Made by a program: the position numbers and the translations under genes. This document shows, in pieces, positions 9,258 through 19,100 of a DNA stretch of 64,000 bases (its first letter is position 1; each line of letters begins with the position of its first letter). Origin of the DNA: UBA5072 sp041737175 (GTDB lineage Bacteria > Bacteroidota > Bacteroidia > Bacteroidales > UBA10428); assembly GCA_041737175.1 (NCBI GenBank), contig JBGSSF010000006.1, positions 66,031 to 130,030 on the forward strand, given 5' to 3'. The notes beneath the pieces are model-generated. The model saw only the letters and a program-made list of their open reading frames with translations, was not told the origin of the DNA and did not search any database.

Positions 9258-9839
9258 ATGGATAATAAAAAAGATGTGAAAGGTTTCCTTGAATTTGTAT
9301 ATGAGTTTTACAAATCCATGAAAGCCCATGAAATTACCTTGGTGTACGAAGGTGAAATAACCCACCAGATCACAAAGGCATTTACATCTCTCACTGAATC
9401 GAACATGTCCAAAGAAGATGAGCCAAACTCGGTACAGCGTAAGGTGTTTCATGTAATGGTGGAATGTTTGCAGAATATCAGCAAACATGCCGATGATTTT
9501 ACCTCCAATGATTACCTTTTTTCCGGGAGAGGGATCTTCCTGGTAAGCAAGGGGGAGAACGAATACAGCGTTACCACCGGAAATGCCGTTGAGAATGATA
9601 AAATTGAGTATCTTACCGAATTGCTTGAGAACATCAACCGAATGGACAAAGAAGAACTCAAAGAATTGTACAAGAGGCAGATGAAGGAAGGCCGGCTTTC
9701 TGAAAAAGGAGGCGCCGGACTGGGTTTTATTGATATCAAAAGAAAAACCAATAAGGAGCTTGAATATCATTTCCTTCCCATTTCTGATGATACCTCATTT
9801 TTTCTGCTGACTTCAACCATTTCAAGATCTGACAATTAA
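9258..9839 (+). CDS. siaB: SiaB-family protein kinase
   Basis: This 193-residue protein belongs to the SiaB/DUF6272 family, small GHKL-fold ATPases that act as protein kinases in the SiaABC partner-switching module. The N-box is visible as VMVECLQNISKHA (Glu69, Asn73) and the G-rich ATP-lid region as GGAGLGFIDI (about 151-160). In Pseudomonas aeruginosa SiaB phosphorylates SiaC on Thr68 while the PP2C protein SiaA removes the phosphate. The same gene order (phosphatase, kinase, phosphoprotein) occurs here, which supports the assignment. Gaps to the neighbours are 26 and 16 bp. ATP-binding residues look intact. Confidence 0.85.
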   Translation: MDNKKDVKGFLEFVYEFYKSMKAHEITLVYEGEITHQITKAFTSLTESNMSKEDEPNSVQRKVFHVMVECLQNISKHADDFTSNDYLFSGRGIFLVSKGENEYSVTTGNAVENDKIEYLTELLENINRMDKEELKELYKRQMKEGRLSEKGGAGLGFIDIKRKTNKELEYHFLPISDDTSFFLLTSTISRSDN

Positions 9840-9855
9840 AATAATATAGTAACAT

Positions 9856-10230
9856 ATGGAAACAATAAAGATTCAAGGAACAGAGGATACCCCTAAAATA
9901 ATACTTGATGCCGGGAACGATATCATGGAGATTAGCGGCCGTTCTTTGCCCGAAGATGTCAGTTCATTCTATGAGCCGGTATTGAACTGGCTGAACGAAT
10001 ATGCCGAGAATCCCAAAAAGAAAACAGTCTTCAATTTCAAACTTACCTATTTCAATACAGCATCGTCAAAACTCCTGCTCGACATCCTCATGAAACTGGA
10101 AGAGATGCACGAGAAAGGACAGGATGTTGTGATCAGATGGCATTTCCCCGAAGATGACGAGGACATGGCCGAAGCAGGTGAAGAATATGCTGAGATAGTT
10201 GATGTTCCTTTTGAACAGGTGCCTTATTGA
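9856..10230 (+). CDS. siaC: SiaC-family regulatory phosphoprotein
   Basis: The 124-residue product matches the SiaC (DUF1987) family: a small acidic alpha/beta protein with N-terminal TPKIILD, central FYEPVLNWLNEY and the phosphorylation-site segment FKLTYFNTASSK. Counting from the ATG, the central threonine is Thr68, the same number as the phosphorylated Thr68 of P. aeruginosa SiaC. SiaC there binds and activates the diguanylate cyclase SiaD only when unphosphorylated. No cyclase gene exists in this window. The next gene, 12 bp downstream, encodes an ABC transporter fusion, which makes that protein a candidate target (inference). The C-terminus is very acidic. Confidence 0.88.
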   Translation: METIKIQGTEDTPKIILDAGNDIMEISGRSLPEDVSSFYEPVLNWLNEYAENPKKKTVFNFKLTYFNTASSKLLLDILMKLEEMHEKGQDVVIRWHFPEDDEDMAEAGEEYAEIVDVPFEQVPY

Positions 10231-10242
10231 TATCTTGCCTGA

Positions 10243-13200
10243 ATGAGTGAGGAGATCCTAAAAGCGCTGATGCAACTGTTTGCAATTATTGCAAAACAGG
10301 ATGAAGGCGTGGAAACCACCCAGGTGGAATACGTCAAAAATTTCCTGCAACAGCAGCTTAATGATGAGGAGGTGAAGGAATATTTCCTGCTTTTCAGGCA
10401 ATATAGCGGCCTGGAAAATGCAGAGAACAATACGGAAAATGACGAAGAAAAAAACACACGCAAGCTCACCTCGGTAAGGGACTCCGTAAGGATACTGGGC
10501 TTGTGCAAAAAAATCAACAAGACCCTTACACAAAAACAAAAAGTAGTTGTTTTAGTCAGGCTTTTCGAAATTGTAAATGCCGACCGAAAGTTCACTGATC
10601 AGAGGATGCAGATCATCAACACCGTTGGCGACGTATTTAAAGTTGAAAAAGAAGAGTTTGCCAGCATCGAATCTTTTGTGATCAGCAACGAAGTTGATCA
10701 ATTGGATGATGGCAATATTCTAATAATCAACGATAAGCAGGAATCCCTGCAGTCCGCAAAGAAAATTGTCACCAAACATCTTCAGGCCAATATTTTTGTT
10801 CTGAAGATCAATAGCGTTGATCTTTACTTCCTAAAATATACCGGTAATGAGGACTTGTTCCTGAACGGATTACCTGTACGCAATGACCGTATCTATCTTT
10901 TTGCCAGCGGCAGTACCGTTAAACTCCCCAAATCAGCCCCGATTTATTACAGTGATGTCGTGGCTCATTTCATGGCTGATACCGTTAGCAGCCAGATATC
11001 CTATATTGCCCGGGACCTGGAATACAAGTTCCCCAACGGCAATATCGGGATAAAAGATATCAGTTTCTCGGAACTGCATGGTCGCCTGATCGGTATCATG
11101 GGCGCAAGCGGAGCAGGTAAAACAACCCTGCTGAACATGCTTTGCGGCATTGAACCGCCCTCCATGGGCGAAGTGCTCATTAACGGCATTGACCTGCACA
11201 AAAACAGGGAAAAACTGGAGGGCGTAATTGGCCTGGTGCCGCAGGATGACCTGCTGATTGAAGAGCTCACGGTTTACCAGAATCTGTATTACAACGCCAA
11301 ACTCTGCTTCAAAGATAAAACCGAAGAGGAAATCGATGGCCTGGTCAGCAAAACCCTTCAGAACCTGGGGCTTTATGACCGAAAGGACCTGAAGGTTGGC
11401 TCTCCGCTTAAGAAAATGATCAGCGGTGGCCAGCGTAAAAGACTAAACATAGCCCTTGAGCTGATCAGGGAACCTTCCATATTATTCATTGATGAGCCGA
11501 CATCCGGACTTTCATCGCGGGATTCGGAAAATGTGATGGACCTGCTGCGTGAGCTTGCGCTGAAAGGCAAACTCATTTTCGTGGTTATCCATCAGCCCTC
11601 ATCGGAGATTTACAAGATGTTTGATAAAATGATCATCCTGGACACGGGAGGTTATATGATCTATTACGGCAACCCGGTGGAAGCCGTAATGTATTTCAAG
11701 CGTCTTGATGCACAGATTAACAGTGAAGTCGGGGAATGCCCCACTTGTGGAAATGTTAATCCGGAACTGATCTTCAACATCATTGAGGCCAAAGTTGTGG
11801 ATGAATTCGGTAATTACACCGATGCGCGAAAAGTGACTCCGCAGCAATGGGAAGAACATTTCAAGGAACAGGTCTCTTACAGCGAGTTGAAACCGGGAGA
11901 GGATTCACCTCCGAAAAACCTGAAAATACCCGGCTGGCTGAGCCAGTTGGGAATATTTACCATCCGTGACTTCCTGTCGAAAATCAGCAACAGGCAATAT
12001 GTAGCCCTGAGCCTTCTCGAAGCTCCCATCCTGGGTTTCATCCTGTCGTCCATCATACGGTATATCGAGGATCCGGATTCCGGGAAGTATGTTTTCAGAC
12101 TGAATGAGAACATTCCGATTTTCATTTTTATGGCGCTAATCGTTGCGCTGTTTCTCGGGCTCACCGTAAGCGCGGAGGAGATCTTCCGGGACCGGAAAAT
12201 CCTTAAGCGTGAACGATTTCTTAACCTCAGCCGCTCCAGCTACCTGGTTTCCAAAATTATCATCCTGTTTTCGATTTCGGCCATACAGGCCTTTCTGTTC
12301 GTTGTGGTTGCCAACCGTTTCCTGGGCATACGCGATATGGGCTTTGCCTACTGGATCGCCCTGTTTTCAACGGCAGCCTTTGCCAATATGCTCGGACTGA
12401 ATATTTCAGCTTCCTTCAATTCCGCCGTCACCATCTATATCCTGATCCCCCTTGTCATGATTCCCATGATGATCCTGAGCGGGGCCATGTTCAGCTTTGA
12501 CAAATTAAACCGCTATGTGAGCCGGGTGGACAAAGTTCCGGTAATCGCCGAGATGATGGTGACCAAATGGTCCTATGAGGCTCTGATGGTGCATCAGTAC
12601 AAGGATAACAAATTCATGAAGAATAAGCTTTATGACATTGAAAAAGAAGAAAGTCAAAGTGATTTCAAAAAAGTATACTGGCTTCCCGAATTGTTTGAAC
12701 GCCTGGAACGAATTAAAAATGAAGTTGAAAACGTTAGTACTGTTAATATGTCTGCCAACGATCTCCTGGTCGTTGCCAACGAAATCATCAAGGAATCCGC
12801 CACCAATCCGAATGTTCCCGCTTTTGAAAACACCGATGAACTGAAGCCGGGAAAATTCAGTAAACAAACAGCGGAAAGGGCTTTCGAGTATCTTTCGGCA
12901 CTCGACAAATATTACGGGGATAAGTTCCAGCGCATCAGCAAGCAGAAGGAAAACTATTTTAACTATTACCTTGACAGGGATCCCGATGCCTATAACCAGC
13001 TGAGAGACAGATACAACAATGAGGGAGTCTCCGATATCCTGCGTAAAGTATACGAGAAAAACAAGATCCTGGAATTTGACCATCAGCTGGTGCAGCATTA
13101 TGACCCGATTTACCAGGATCCCTTTGTAAAGAACTTCGCCACACTACGCACCCACTTCTATTCGCCGGTGAAGCCATTTCTGGGTAAAACCTTTGACACC

Positions 13201-13317
13201 TTCTGGTACAATATAATTGTGATATGGTTATTGACAGCACTCTTTTATCTGGCATTGTATTATGAGTGGCTCAGGAAACTCATTGATTTGTCACAACGTT
13301 TTCAAAAGAAAAGTTGA
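10243..13317 (+). CDS. ABC transporter fusion: TerB-like, FHA-like, ABCG-type ATPase and permease
   Basis: The 1024-residue protein starts with a helical TerB-like domain (about 1-145), then a small beta domain (about 155-245) that looks like a weak FHA domain, with LFLNGLPVRNDRIYLF resembling the FHA N-G-x-x-V end but no clear GR or SxxH motif. An ABC ATPase follows: Walker A GASGAGKT at 287-294, signature ISGGQRKR from 393, Walker B ILFIDEPT from 413, and H-loop His450. A CxxC pair (Cys499, Cys502) lies after the ATPase. The permease half is of ABC-2/ABCG type: five clustered helices (about 585-765), a hydrophilic insert of roughly 200 residues, and one last helix near 990-1008. Substrate unknown. 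Its place after siaBC suggests control by that switch. Confidence 0.85.
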   Translation: MSEEILKALMQLFAIIAKQDEGVETTQVEYVKNFLQQQLNDEEVKEYFLLFRQYSGLENAENNTENDEEKNTRKLTSVRDSVRILGLCKKINKTLTQKQKVVVLVRLFEIVNADRKFTDQRMQIINTVGDVFKVEKEEFASIESFVISNEVDQLDDGNILIINDKQESLQSAKKIVTKHLQANIFVLKINSVDLYFLKYTGNEDLFLNGLPVRNDRIYLFASGSTVKLPKSAPIYYSDVVAHFMADTVSSQISYIARDLEYKFPNGNIGIKDISFSELHGRLIGIMGASGAGKTTLLNMLCGIEPPSMGEVLINGIDLHKNREKLEGVIGLVPQDDLLIEELTVYQNLYYNAKLCFKDKTEEEIDGLVSKTLQNLGLYDRKDLKVGSPLKKMISGGQRKRLNIALELIREPSILFIDEPTSGLSSRDSENVMDLLRELALKGKLIFVVIHQPSSEIYKMFDKMIILDTGGYMIYYGNPVEAVMYFKRLDAQINSEVGECPTCGNVNPELIFNIIEAKVVDEFGNYTDARKVTPQQWEEHFKEQVSYSELKPGEDSPPKNLKIPGWLSQLGIFTIRDFLSKISNRQYVALSLLEAPILGFILSSIIRYIEDPDSGKYVFRLNENIPIFIFMALIVALFLGLTVSAEEIFRDRKILKRERFLNLSRSSYLVSKIIILFSISAIQAFLFVVVANRFLGIRDMGFAYWIALFSTAAFANMLGLNISASFNSAVTIYILIPLVMIPMMILSGAMFSFDKLNRYVSRVDKVPVIAEMMVTKWSYEALMVHQYKDNKFMKNKLYDIEKEESQSDFKKVYWLPELFERLERIKNEVENVSTVNMSANDLLVVANEIIKESATNPNVPAFENTDELKPGKFSKQTAERAFEYLSALDKYYGDKFQRISKQKENYFNYYLDRDPDAYNQLRDRYNNEGVSDILRKVYEKNKILEFDHQLVQHYDPIYQDPFVKNFATLRTHFYSPVKPFLGKTFDTFWYNIIVIWLLTALFYLALYYEWLRKLIDLSQRFQKKS

Positions 13318-13389
13318 ATTTGATCATAATATTATTTTTATTCATTTAATCAATCGTTATTTTTGTTGAACAAAATCAAACTATGGATT

Positions 13390-14289
13390 ATGCGCAAAGC
13401 AATTGTATATCTTCTAGTTTTACTGGCTGCAGCTGCAGGTTCCTGTAAATCAGGCGGACAAGGTAAGGATTCCGGCGAAATTCCCGATTCTGTCCTCAAC
13501 CAGGGGATTGAAATATCGGAAGATGTCATGCAGGACATTGTGCAGAACATTTCTTCTCCCGTTGAAATGGCAGCCATGATCAAGGATCTTGGCGTTCCCT
13601 ACTCGAACAGGTATATTTCCCCTACTGACCGGGTAGGAAATTTAACCACCAGTTTCCAGCAGGCGCTGAACCTGGGCATTTATGCCGCAGATCTGGGTTA
13701 TTTGAATATGAACAACAAGACTTCGGCTGTAATTGATTACCTGACATCCATAAAGAGTTTGTCCGATGCCATCAAGGTGGGACAGTTTTTTGATTTCACC
13801 ACCCTGAAGCGACTCGCCACAAACAGCAAGAATCTCGATTCACTGATGTATATTTCAGTGCACAGCTTCAACGAAATGGATAAGTATCTGCATGCGAATA
13901 ACCGTACCAACCTCAGCGCGCTGATGGTTACCGGTGTTTGGATCGAAGGACTTTATCTCGGCACGCAGGTCTACAAGATCACGCCCAGTCAAATGCTGGC
14001 CGAACGCATTGGGGAACAGAAACTCACCCTGGATCAGCTGATGCTGATTCTTGAAAATTACAAACAGGACAAGCAGTATGCCAAATTGCTGGATGACCTG
14101 CAGTTACTGAAAGATCTGTTTAAAACAGTCAATATTCGTATTGAAAAGGGCGAACCCGAGATGATCGAAGAGAATGGCATGCTTACCATCGTTCAGAACG
14201 ATAAAAGTATCGTTGAGATTTCTCCTGAACAATTGACTGCTATCATTGCCACAACCGAGCAGGTCCGTAACAGCTTAATAAGCCTTTGA
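13390..14289 (+). CDS. Putative lipoprotein of unknown function
   Basis: The product of about 299 residues begins with a short lipoprotein signal ending in LAAAAGSC, with the lipobox cysteine near residue 18, so it should be anchored in the outer or inner membrane. The rest is mostly helical and soluble, with no motif I recognise. The ATG at 13390 is preferred over the TTG at 13363 because it gives a normal signal peptide. It lies 72 bp after the ABC transporter gene on the same strand and only 2 bp before the next small exported protein, so the two are probably co-transcribed. Similar proteins appear to be Bacteroidetes-specific, but I cannot name a family. Confidence 0.65.
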   Translation: MRKAIVYLLVLLAAAAGSCKSGGQGKDSGEIPDSVLNQGIEISEDVMQDIVQNISSPVEMAAMIKDLGVPYSNRYISPTDRVGNLTTSFQQALNLGIYAADLGYLNMNNKTSAVIDYLTSIKSLSDAIKVGQFFDFTTLKRLATNSKNLDSLMYISVHSFNEMDKYLHANNRTNLSALMVTGVWIEGLYLGTQVYKITPSQMLAERIGEQKLTLDQLMLILENYKQDKQYAKLLDDLQLLKDLFKTVNIRIEKGEPEMIEENGMLTIVQNDKSIVEISPEQLTAIIATTEQVRNSLISL

Positions 14290-14291
14290 TT

Positions 14292-14732
14292 ATGAAGAAA
14301 TTCATCCTCATATTAGCAGTCTTTACATTCGTTTGCTCTGATTTCCTTCAGGCTCAGGATGTATCACAATTGACAGCCCAATGCGCGGCCAATGCAGGCG
14401 ACGTGATGTACCTGAAAGATTTTGTGGTGAAACTCGACCAGGGAACTCCGGGAGGAGCGCCTCCCACAGCGAGGTTTGCACTGCTTCTGAGCAAGAATGT
14501 TGTTTACCGCTTCTCCATCTGTTCCGCACCGAATTCCGAAGGGGAGGCCGTGCTTCAGTTATTTGACATGAATACCCTGCTTGGGAGTACTTTCATCACT
14601 GCAACCGGCAAGGATTTCCCGTTCTTTGACTTCAAATGTCAGAAAACCGGCGTATATCATGTATTTATTTCTTTCAAAGAGGGCAAAGCCGGTGACGGTG
14701 TGGGGATCATGTCTTACGTGAAGAAGCTCTAA
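14292..14732 (+). CDS. Small secreted protein of unknown function
   Basis: This protein of 146 residues has a typical signal peptide (MKKFILILAVFTFVCSDFLQA, cleavage before QDVSQ). The mature part looks beta-rich, with a run of aromatic and glycine residues compatible with a small jelly-roll or immunoglobulin-like domain (FRLLL-like strands, FPFFDFKCQKTGVYHVFISF). Two cysteines near residues 32 and 77 and one near 117 are present. I do not recognise the family. It follows the lipoprotein by 2 bp and its stop overlaps the 3' end of the convergent membrane-protein gene by 4 bp. Confidence 0.6.
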   Translation: MKKFILILAVFTFVCSDFLQAQDVSQLTAQCAANAGDVMYLKDFVVKLDQGTPGGAPPTARFALLLSKNVVYRFSICSAPNSEGEAVLQLFDMNTLLGSTFITATGKDFPFFDFKCQKTGVYHVFISFKEGKAGDGVGIMSYVKKL

Positions 14733-15697
14733 AACCTCTGCCAGAGCAGGAGTAAAAGGAACAGTCCGAAGAAAATTTCATTGTACCAGGTAAACGGGCA
14801 TTTCGCAAAATAGTACGAGAAAAGGTAGGCCAACGGTATGGCTGTATAATATACCATCCCGACGCCGGCTCCACGGATCACCCAAAAAATCAATACTGAT
14901 AAAAGGAATAAAAGCAGGGATACCAGGAAGAATTTCCGGGCATGGATCTTCATTTTGTTCAATGCTTCTGCCATGAAATAACTGCTGAAAAGCATAAATA
15001 CCAGCACATAGATCCAATTGACAATCTGACTGAGCTTGAAATGCTGCTCCGTTTTTTTCAGTGACTCAGACATATCATTGAAATAAGTCGCAAAGGACAA
15101 GTCAGCAAGATAATAAACAGATACCAGGAAGATATAAGGGATCGCAAGCCCCAGGAAGGCGAAGGCCCATTCACGCCATATAAATGGCCGGAGGATGGAC
15201 ATGCCTGCCAGTAAAAAAAGAAAGAAAACAAGGGAAGGAAAATACACCATGCTGGCCAGGGCTATCAGCATACCGGCATCCATAAAATGGATGGAGATTC
15301 CCTCGGTTTTGTAGGCGCTGAATATCCGGAATAATAACACGATCAGAATGGTTGAAGCAACAAGCGCCGGGGTAAGCTGGTGCAGTTGTGTCATGCCAAT
15401 CACGATCAGGGCATAAAAAAAGGACGGAAGCTGCGTACGTACCGGAATGAAAATATGAATGGTGTTGAGTTGCACCAGAAGATAGGCATTAACCGCCACA
15501 AGTATCATGGCCAGTACTGAAGCAATAATCCTGAAGTCGCGGTTAAAGGCAATGATCCACCTGCCCATCGGAATTCCTGAAGATTCGGGCACAGCAGGAG
15601 CGATTGACGGAAACAAAGACGGAATCCAATACACTACGGGCAGCAGTGAGATGAATAACAGAATACTGATCCGGTTGCTGTTGAAATACTTTAACAA
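14729..15697 (-). CDS. Polytopic membrane protein, DUF6427-like
   Basis: The 322-residue protein is almost entirely hydrophobic, with about nine to ten transmembrane helices separated by short loops. It opens with MLKYFNSNRISILLF and closes with FGLFLLLLLWQRF. Its length, start and arrangement match a Bacteroidetes-restricted family of inner-membrane proteins annotated as DUF6427, whose function is unknown. No catalytic motif is visible. The neighbouring thioredoxin gene starts 26 bp beyond its 5' end on the same strand, but a functional link is not evident. The family name is from memory of the overall pattern and is less certain than the membrane topology. Confidence 0.6.
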   Translation of the reverse strand: MLKYFNSNRISILLFISLLPVVYWIPSLFPSIAPAVPESSGIPMGRWIIAFNRDFRIIASVLAMILVAVNAYLLVQLNTIHIFIPVRTQLPSFFYALIVIGMTQLHQLTPALVASTILIVLLFRIFSAYKTEGISIHFMDAGMLIALASMVYFPSLVFFLFLLAGMSILRPFIWREWAFAFLGLAIPYIFLVSVYYLADLSFATYFNDMSESLKKTEQHFKLSQIVNWIYVLVFMLFSSYFMAEALNKMKIHARKFFLVSLLLFLLSVLIFWVIRGAGVGMVYYTAIPLAYLFSYYFAKCPFTWYNEIFFGLFLLLLLWQRF

Positions 15698-15723
15698 AAT
15701 GTTCAGGTTTAATGCAAGCCTGA

Positions 15724-16041
15724 TTACAAGAGGGCTTCAACTTTATTTACAAGATTGCCTTTGGGCACTGCGCCCACTTGTTTGTCTGCTACCTGGCCGT
15801 TTTTAAAGAAAAGAACTGTCGGAATATTCCTGATCCCGTATTTGAAAGAAACACCCGGGTTCGCATCAACATCGAGTTTCCCCACAATTACCCTGTCCTT
15901 GTAATCTTCCGCTATCTCATTCACAATGGGACCGATAACCCTGCAAGGGCCGCACCATTCAGCCCAAAAGTCAACCAGTACAGGTTTGTCAGCTTTGAGC
16001 ACAATTTCATCAAAATTTGCATCAGTCAGAATAACAGCCAT
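15724..16041 (-). CDS. trxA: Thioredoxin
   Basis: This is a classical 105-residue thioredoxin, the cytoplasmic disulfide reductase that supplies electrons to ribonucleotide reductase, peroxiredoxins and others. The active site WCGPC holds Cys30 and Cys33, preceded by VLVDFWAE; the cis-proline segment IRNIPTVLFFKNG and the C-terminal GAVPKGNLVNKVEALL helix are present. No signal peptide is seen. It lies between dnaE (upstream on the same strand, 81-bp gap) and the DUF6427-like gene. Confidence 0.95.
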   Translation of the reverse strand: MAVILTDANFDEIVLKADKPVLVDFWAEWCGPCRVIGPIVNEIAEDYKDRVIVGKLDVDANPGVSFKYGIRNIPTVLFFKNGQVADKQVGAVPKGNLVNKVEALL

Positions 16042-16122
16042 CTTAAAAAGGTTTTGATAATGATTATAATCGTTTATAATGAATCGCTAAGTTACAAAAT
16101 GCACATGAACAAAAAGCAGCAA

Positions 16123-19100
16123 TTAGTATAGTTTGAATTCTATTTCGTGGTTATTCGACAGAAATTCGATCAGCTCGTCTGAGAGGGCAACTCTTTGGGT
16201 CCGGCAGAACATATCCACGCTTATATTCTCCGCCGGATCAACTATCTGAACTCTCAGGTTCGAATTGCCTGTATTTTTTTGTGTAAATCGTGCCAGATGT
16301 TCCGTTAATTTTTCCGTGATCATATCCACCGAAAGTTTTATCTGGATATTTTGCACCAACTCATCACGAACTGAACTTAGCATGTAGATGTTCTTGATTT
16401 TCAATTCAAGTTCCGGATTATTTTTCCAGGTGTTCTCTGCAATCATACCTTTGATCAACAGCGAGTAACCCTCATAAAGATACTTTCTGTAGTTTTCGTA
16501 ATCCTTATTAAACAGGGTCATGGAAAAAGTATCCGTATAATCCTCTATCGTAAAAGATCCATAAGGCTTGCCATTTTTTGTAGTGGCATGTTTCACCGTG
16601 GTAATCATGCCCGCTATTGCAATTTCTTTCCCCCGGAGTTGTTCCAGGTCCCTGAGCTCGGCAAGCGTCACATTGCAAAACTGGCTCATCTCAAGTTTGA
16701 AATTGTCAAGCGGGTGGGAGGATAAATATATCCCGATCACTTCCTTTTCTTTATTGAGCTTAACAAGCGGTGGCCATTCAAGTGATTGGGCAGGCCTGGG
16801 CTTGATCACTTCAATGGCGTTCACGCCTCCGAACAGCGTGGGAGCGCTATTCGACTGGCCCTGCATTCTGTTTCCATACCTTATCAGCTGCTCAGTAAAG
16901 CCCAGGGTTCCATCCTCATTGTCAAAGAACTGGTGGCGCTGGATTTCCCTGAAGCTATCAAAGCCGCCTGCCATGGCCAGTGCTTCCAGGCAACGCTTAT
17001 TAACGGTATTCAGGTTGACCCTTTCCACCACATCATAAATATCCCGGAACAATCCGTCCTTGTTTCTGACCATGATAATATGCTCAACAGCTGACTCGCC
17101 CACGCCCTTAATGGCTGCCAGGCCAAACCGGATATGTCCCTGGGCATTTACCGTAAAGCGCGCCATACTCTCGTTAACATCAGGGACCAGCACTTTTATA
17201 CCCATCCGCCGGCATTCATCCATAAAAAATCCAATCTTTTTGATATCGTTCAGGTTCCTGCTCAGTACAGCTGCCATGAACTCCGCCGGGTAATGCGCCT
17301 TCAGGTAGGCCGTTTGGTAAGATATCAATGCATAACAGGTGGAGTGTGATTTATTGAATGCATAATGCGCAAATGATTCCCAGTCCTTCCAGATTTTGCC
17401 CACCGTCCTGGGATCATGCCCGTTACGGATACAGCCTTCTTCAAATTTCAGGCGAAGTTCATTCATCATGGTAATGACCTTCTTACCCATGGCCTTTCGC
17501 AGGGAGTCAGCCATTCCCTTTGAAAAACCGGCAAGGAGCTGCGATAAAAGCATAACCTGTTCCTGGTAGACAGTAATTCCGTAGGTGTCTTTCAGGTACG
17601 CCTCCATATCAGGAATGTCATATACAATTTCCTCCTTCCCATGCTTGCGGCTGATATAACTGGGGATATACTCCATGGGGCCCGGCCTGTAAAGGGCATT
17701 CATGGCGATCAGGTCCTCAAACCGGTTTGGCTTCAAAGCCTTGAGGTACTTTTTCATCCCCTCCGATTCAAACTGGAATAATCCTGTAGTTTCTCCCCGG
17801 CTGTAAAGTTCATACGTTTTGGCATCATCCATGGGAAGGTGATCGATATCCAACTCGATCTTCCTGGATAACCTGACATTATCAATGGTATCTTTGATGA
17901 TGGAGAGCGTTTTTAATCCCAGGAAGTCCATTTTCAACATGCCTACCGGTTCCATGTGCGAACCTTCAAACTGGGTAACATTTAATTCAGCATCCTTATT
18001 CCGGCAAATGGGTATGTATTCTTCCAGGTTGTCTTTGCCAATGATAATGCCACATGCATGAACACCGGTTTGCCTTACCGAACCTTCCAGAACCTCTGCA
18101 TATTTCAGGGTGCTGGCAATTAATTTATTGTCACTGTTTCTTTCTGCCAGTAAAGCCGGTACCTTTTCGTAGGAATCTTTAAAACTGGTGCCCGGCATTT
18201 CAGGAATCATTTTGGCCAGCCTGTCCGCTTCAGAGAGCTCCAGCTTCTGCACCCTGGCAACATCCCGGATCGCCATCTTGGGAGCCATGGTGCCAAATGT
18301 GATGACATGCGCAACCCGTTCCTTTCCATATTTCTTAACTACATACTGCAATACCTTTTCCCGGCCATCCTCGTCAAAATCAATGTCAATATCCGGCATG
18401 GATATGCGGTCGGGGTTCAGAAAACGCTCGAACAGCAGGTCATATTTTATAGGATCGATATCCGTAATTCTCAGGCAGTAGGCCACAACCGATCCTGCCG
18501 CCGATCCTCTTCCCGGGCCCACGGATACGCCCATTTCACGCGCGGCCCTGATTACATCCCACACAATGAGGAAGTAACCCGGGAAGCCCATTTTGTTGAT
18601 CGTCTCGAGCTCAAAATCGATCCTTTCCCTGATGATTTCATCCATCTCGGGGTAACGCCGGGCAGCTCCTGCCAAAGTCAGTGACCTTAAATACTCCTGG
18701 GCATCGGTGAAACCTTCCGGAATTGGAAAATCCGGCATGACCGGTTCACTGTTGAGCTCATACTGCTCAACCTTCGACACGATCTCATTGGTATTGTCAA
18801 TAACAGCGGGCAAATCGGAAAACAACCGCTTCATCTCATCCTGCGTCTTCAGCCATTCCTGCCTGGTATAACGCAGGCGATTGGGATCATCCACATCCTT
18901 CCCGGTACTGATGCATAAAAGCCTGTCGTGCGCAGGAGCGTCCTCCTCATTGATGAAGTGAACATCATTGGTTGCGATGCATTTTATTCCGGATTCTGAT
19001 GCGAGGTTGAGGAGTTGGTTATTGACAAAAACCTGGTTTTCATATACCTCCCTGTCGATTTGCGGATCCCCTGAAGGATGACGTTGCAACTCAAGGTAAA

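Noticed and set aside
14323..14529. Minus-strand open frame opposite the small secreted protein
   Set aside because: It is antisense to a protein with a clear signal peptide and has no independent support.
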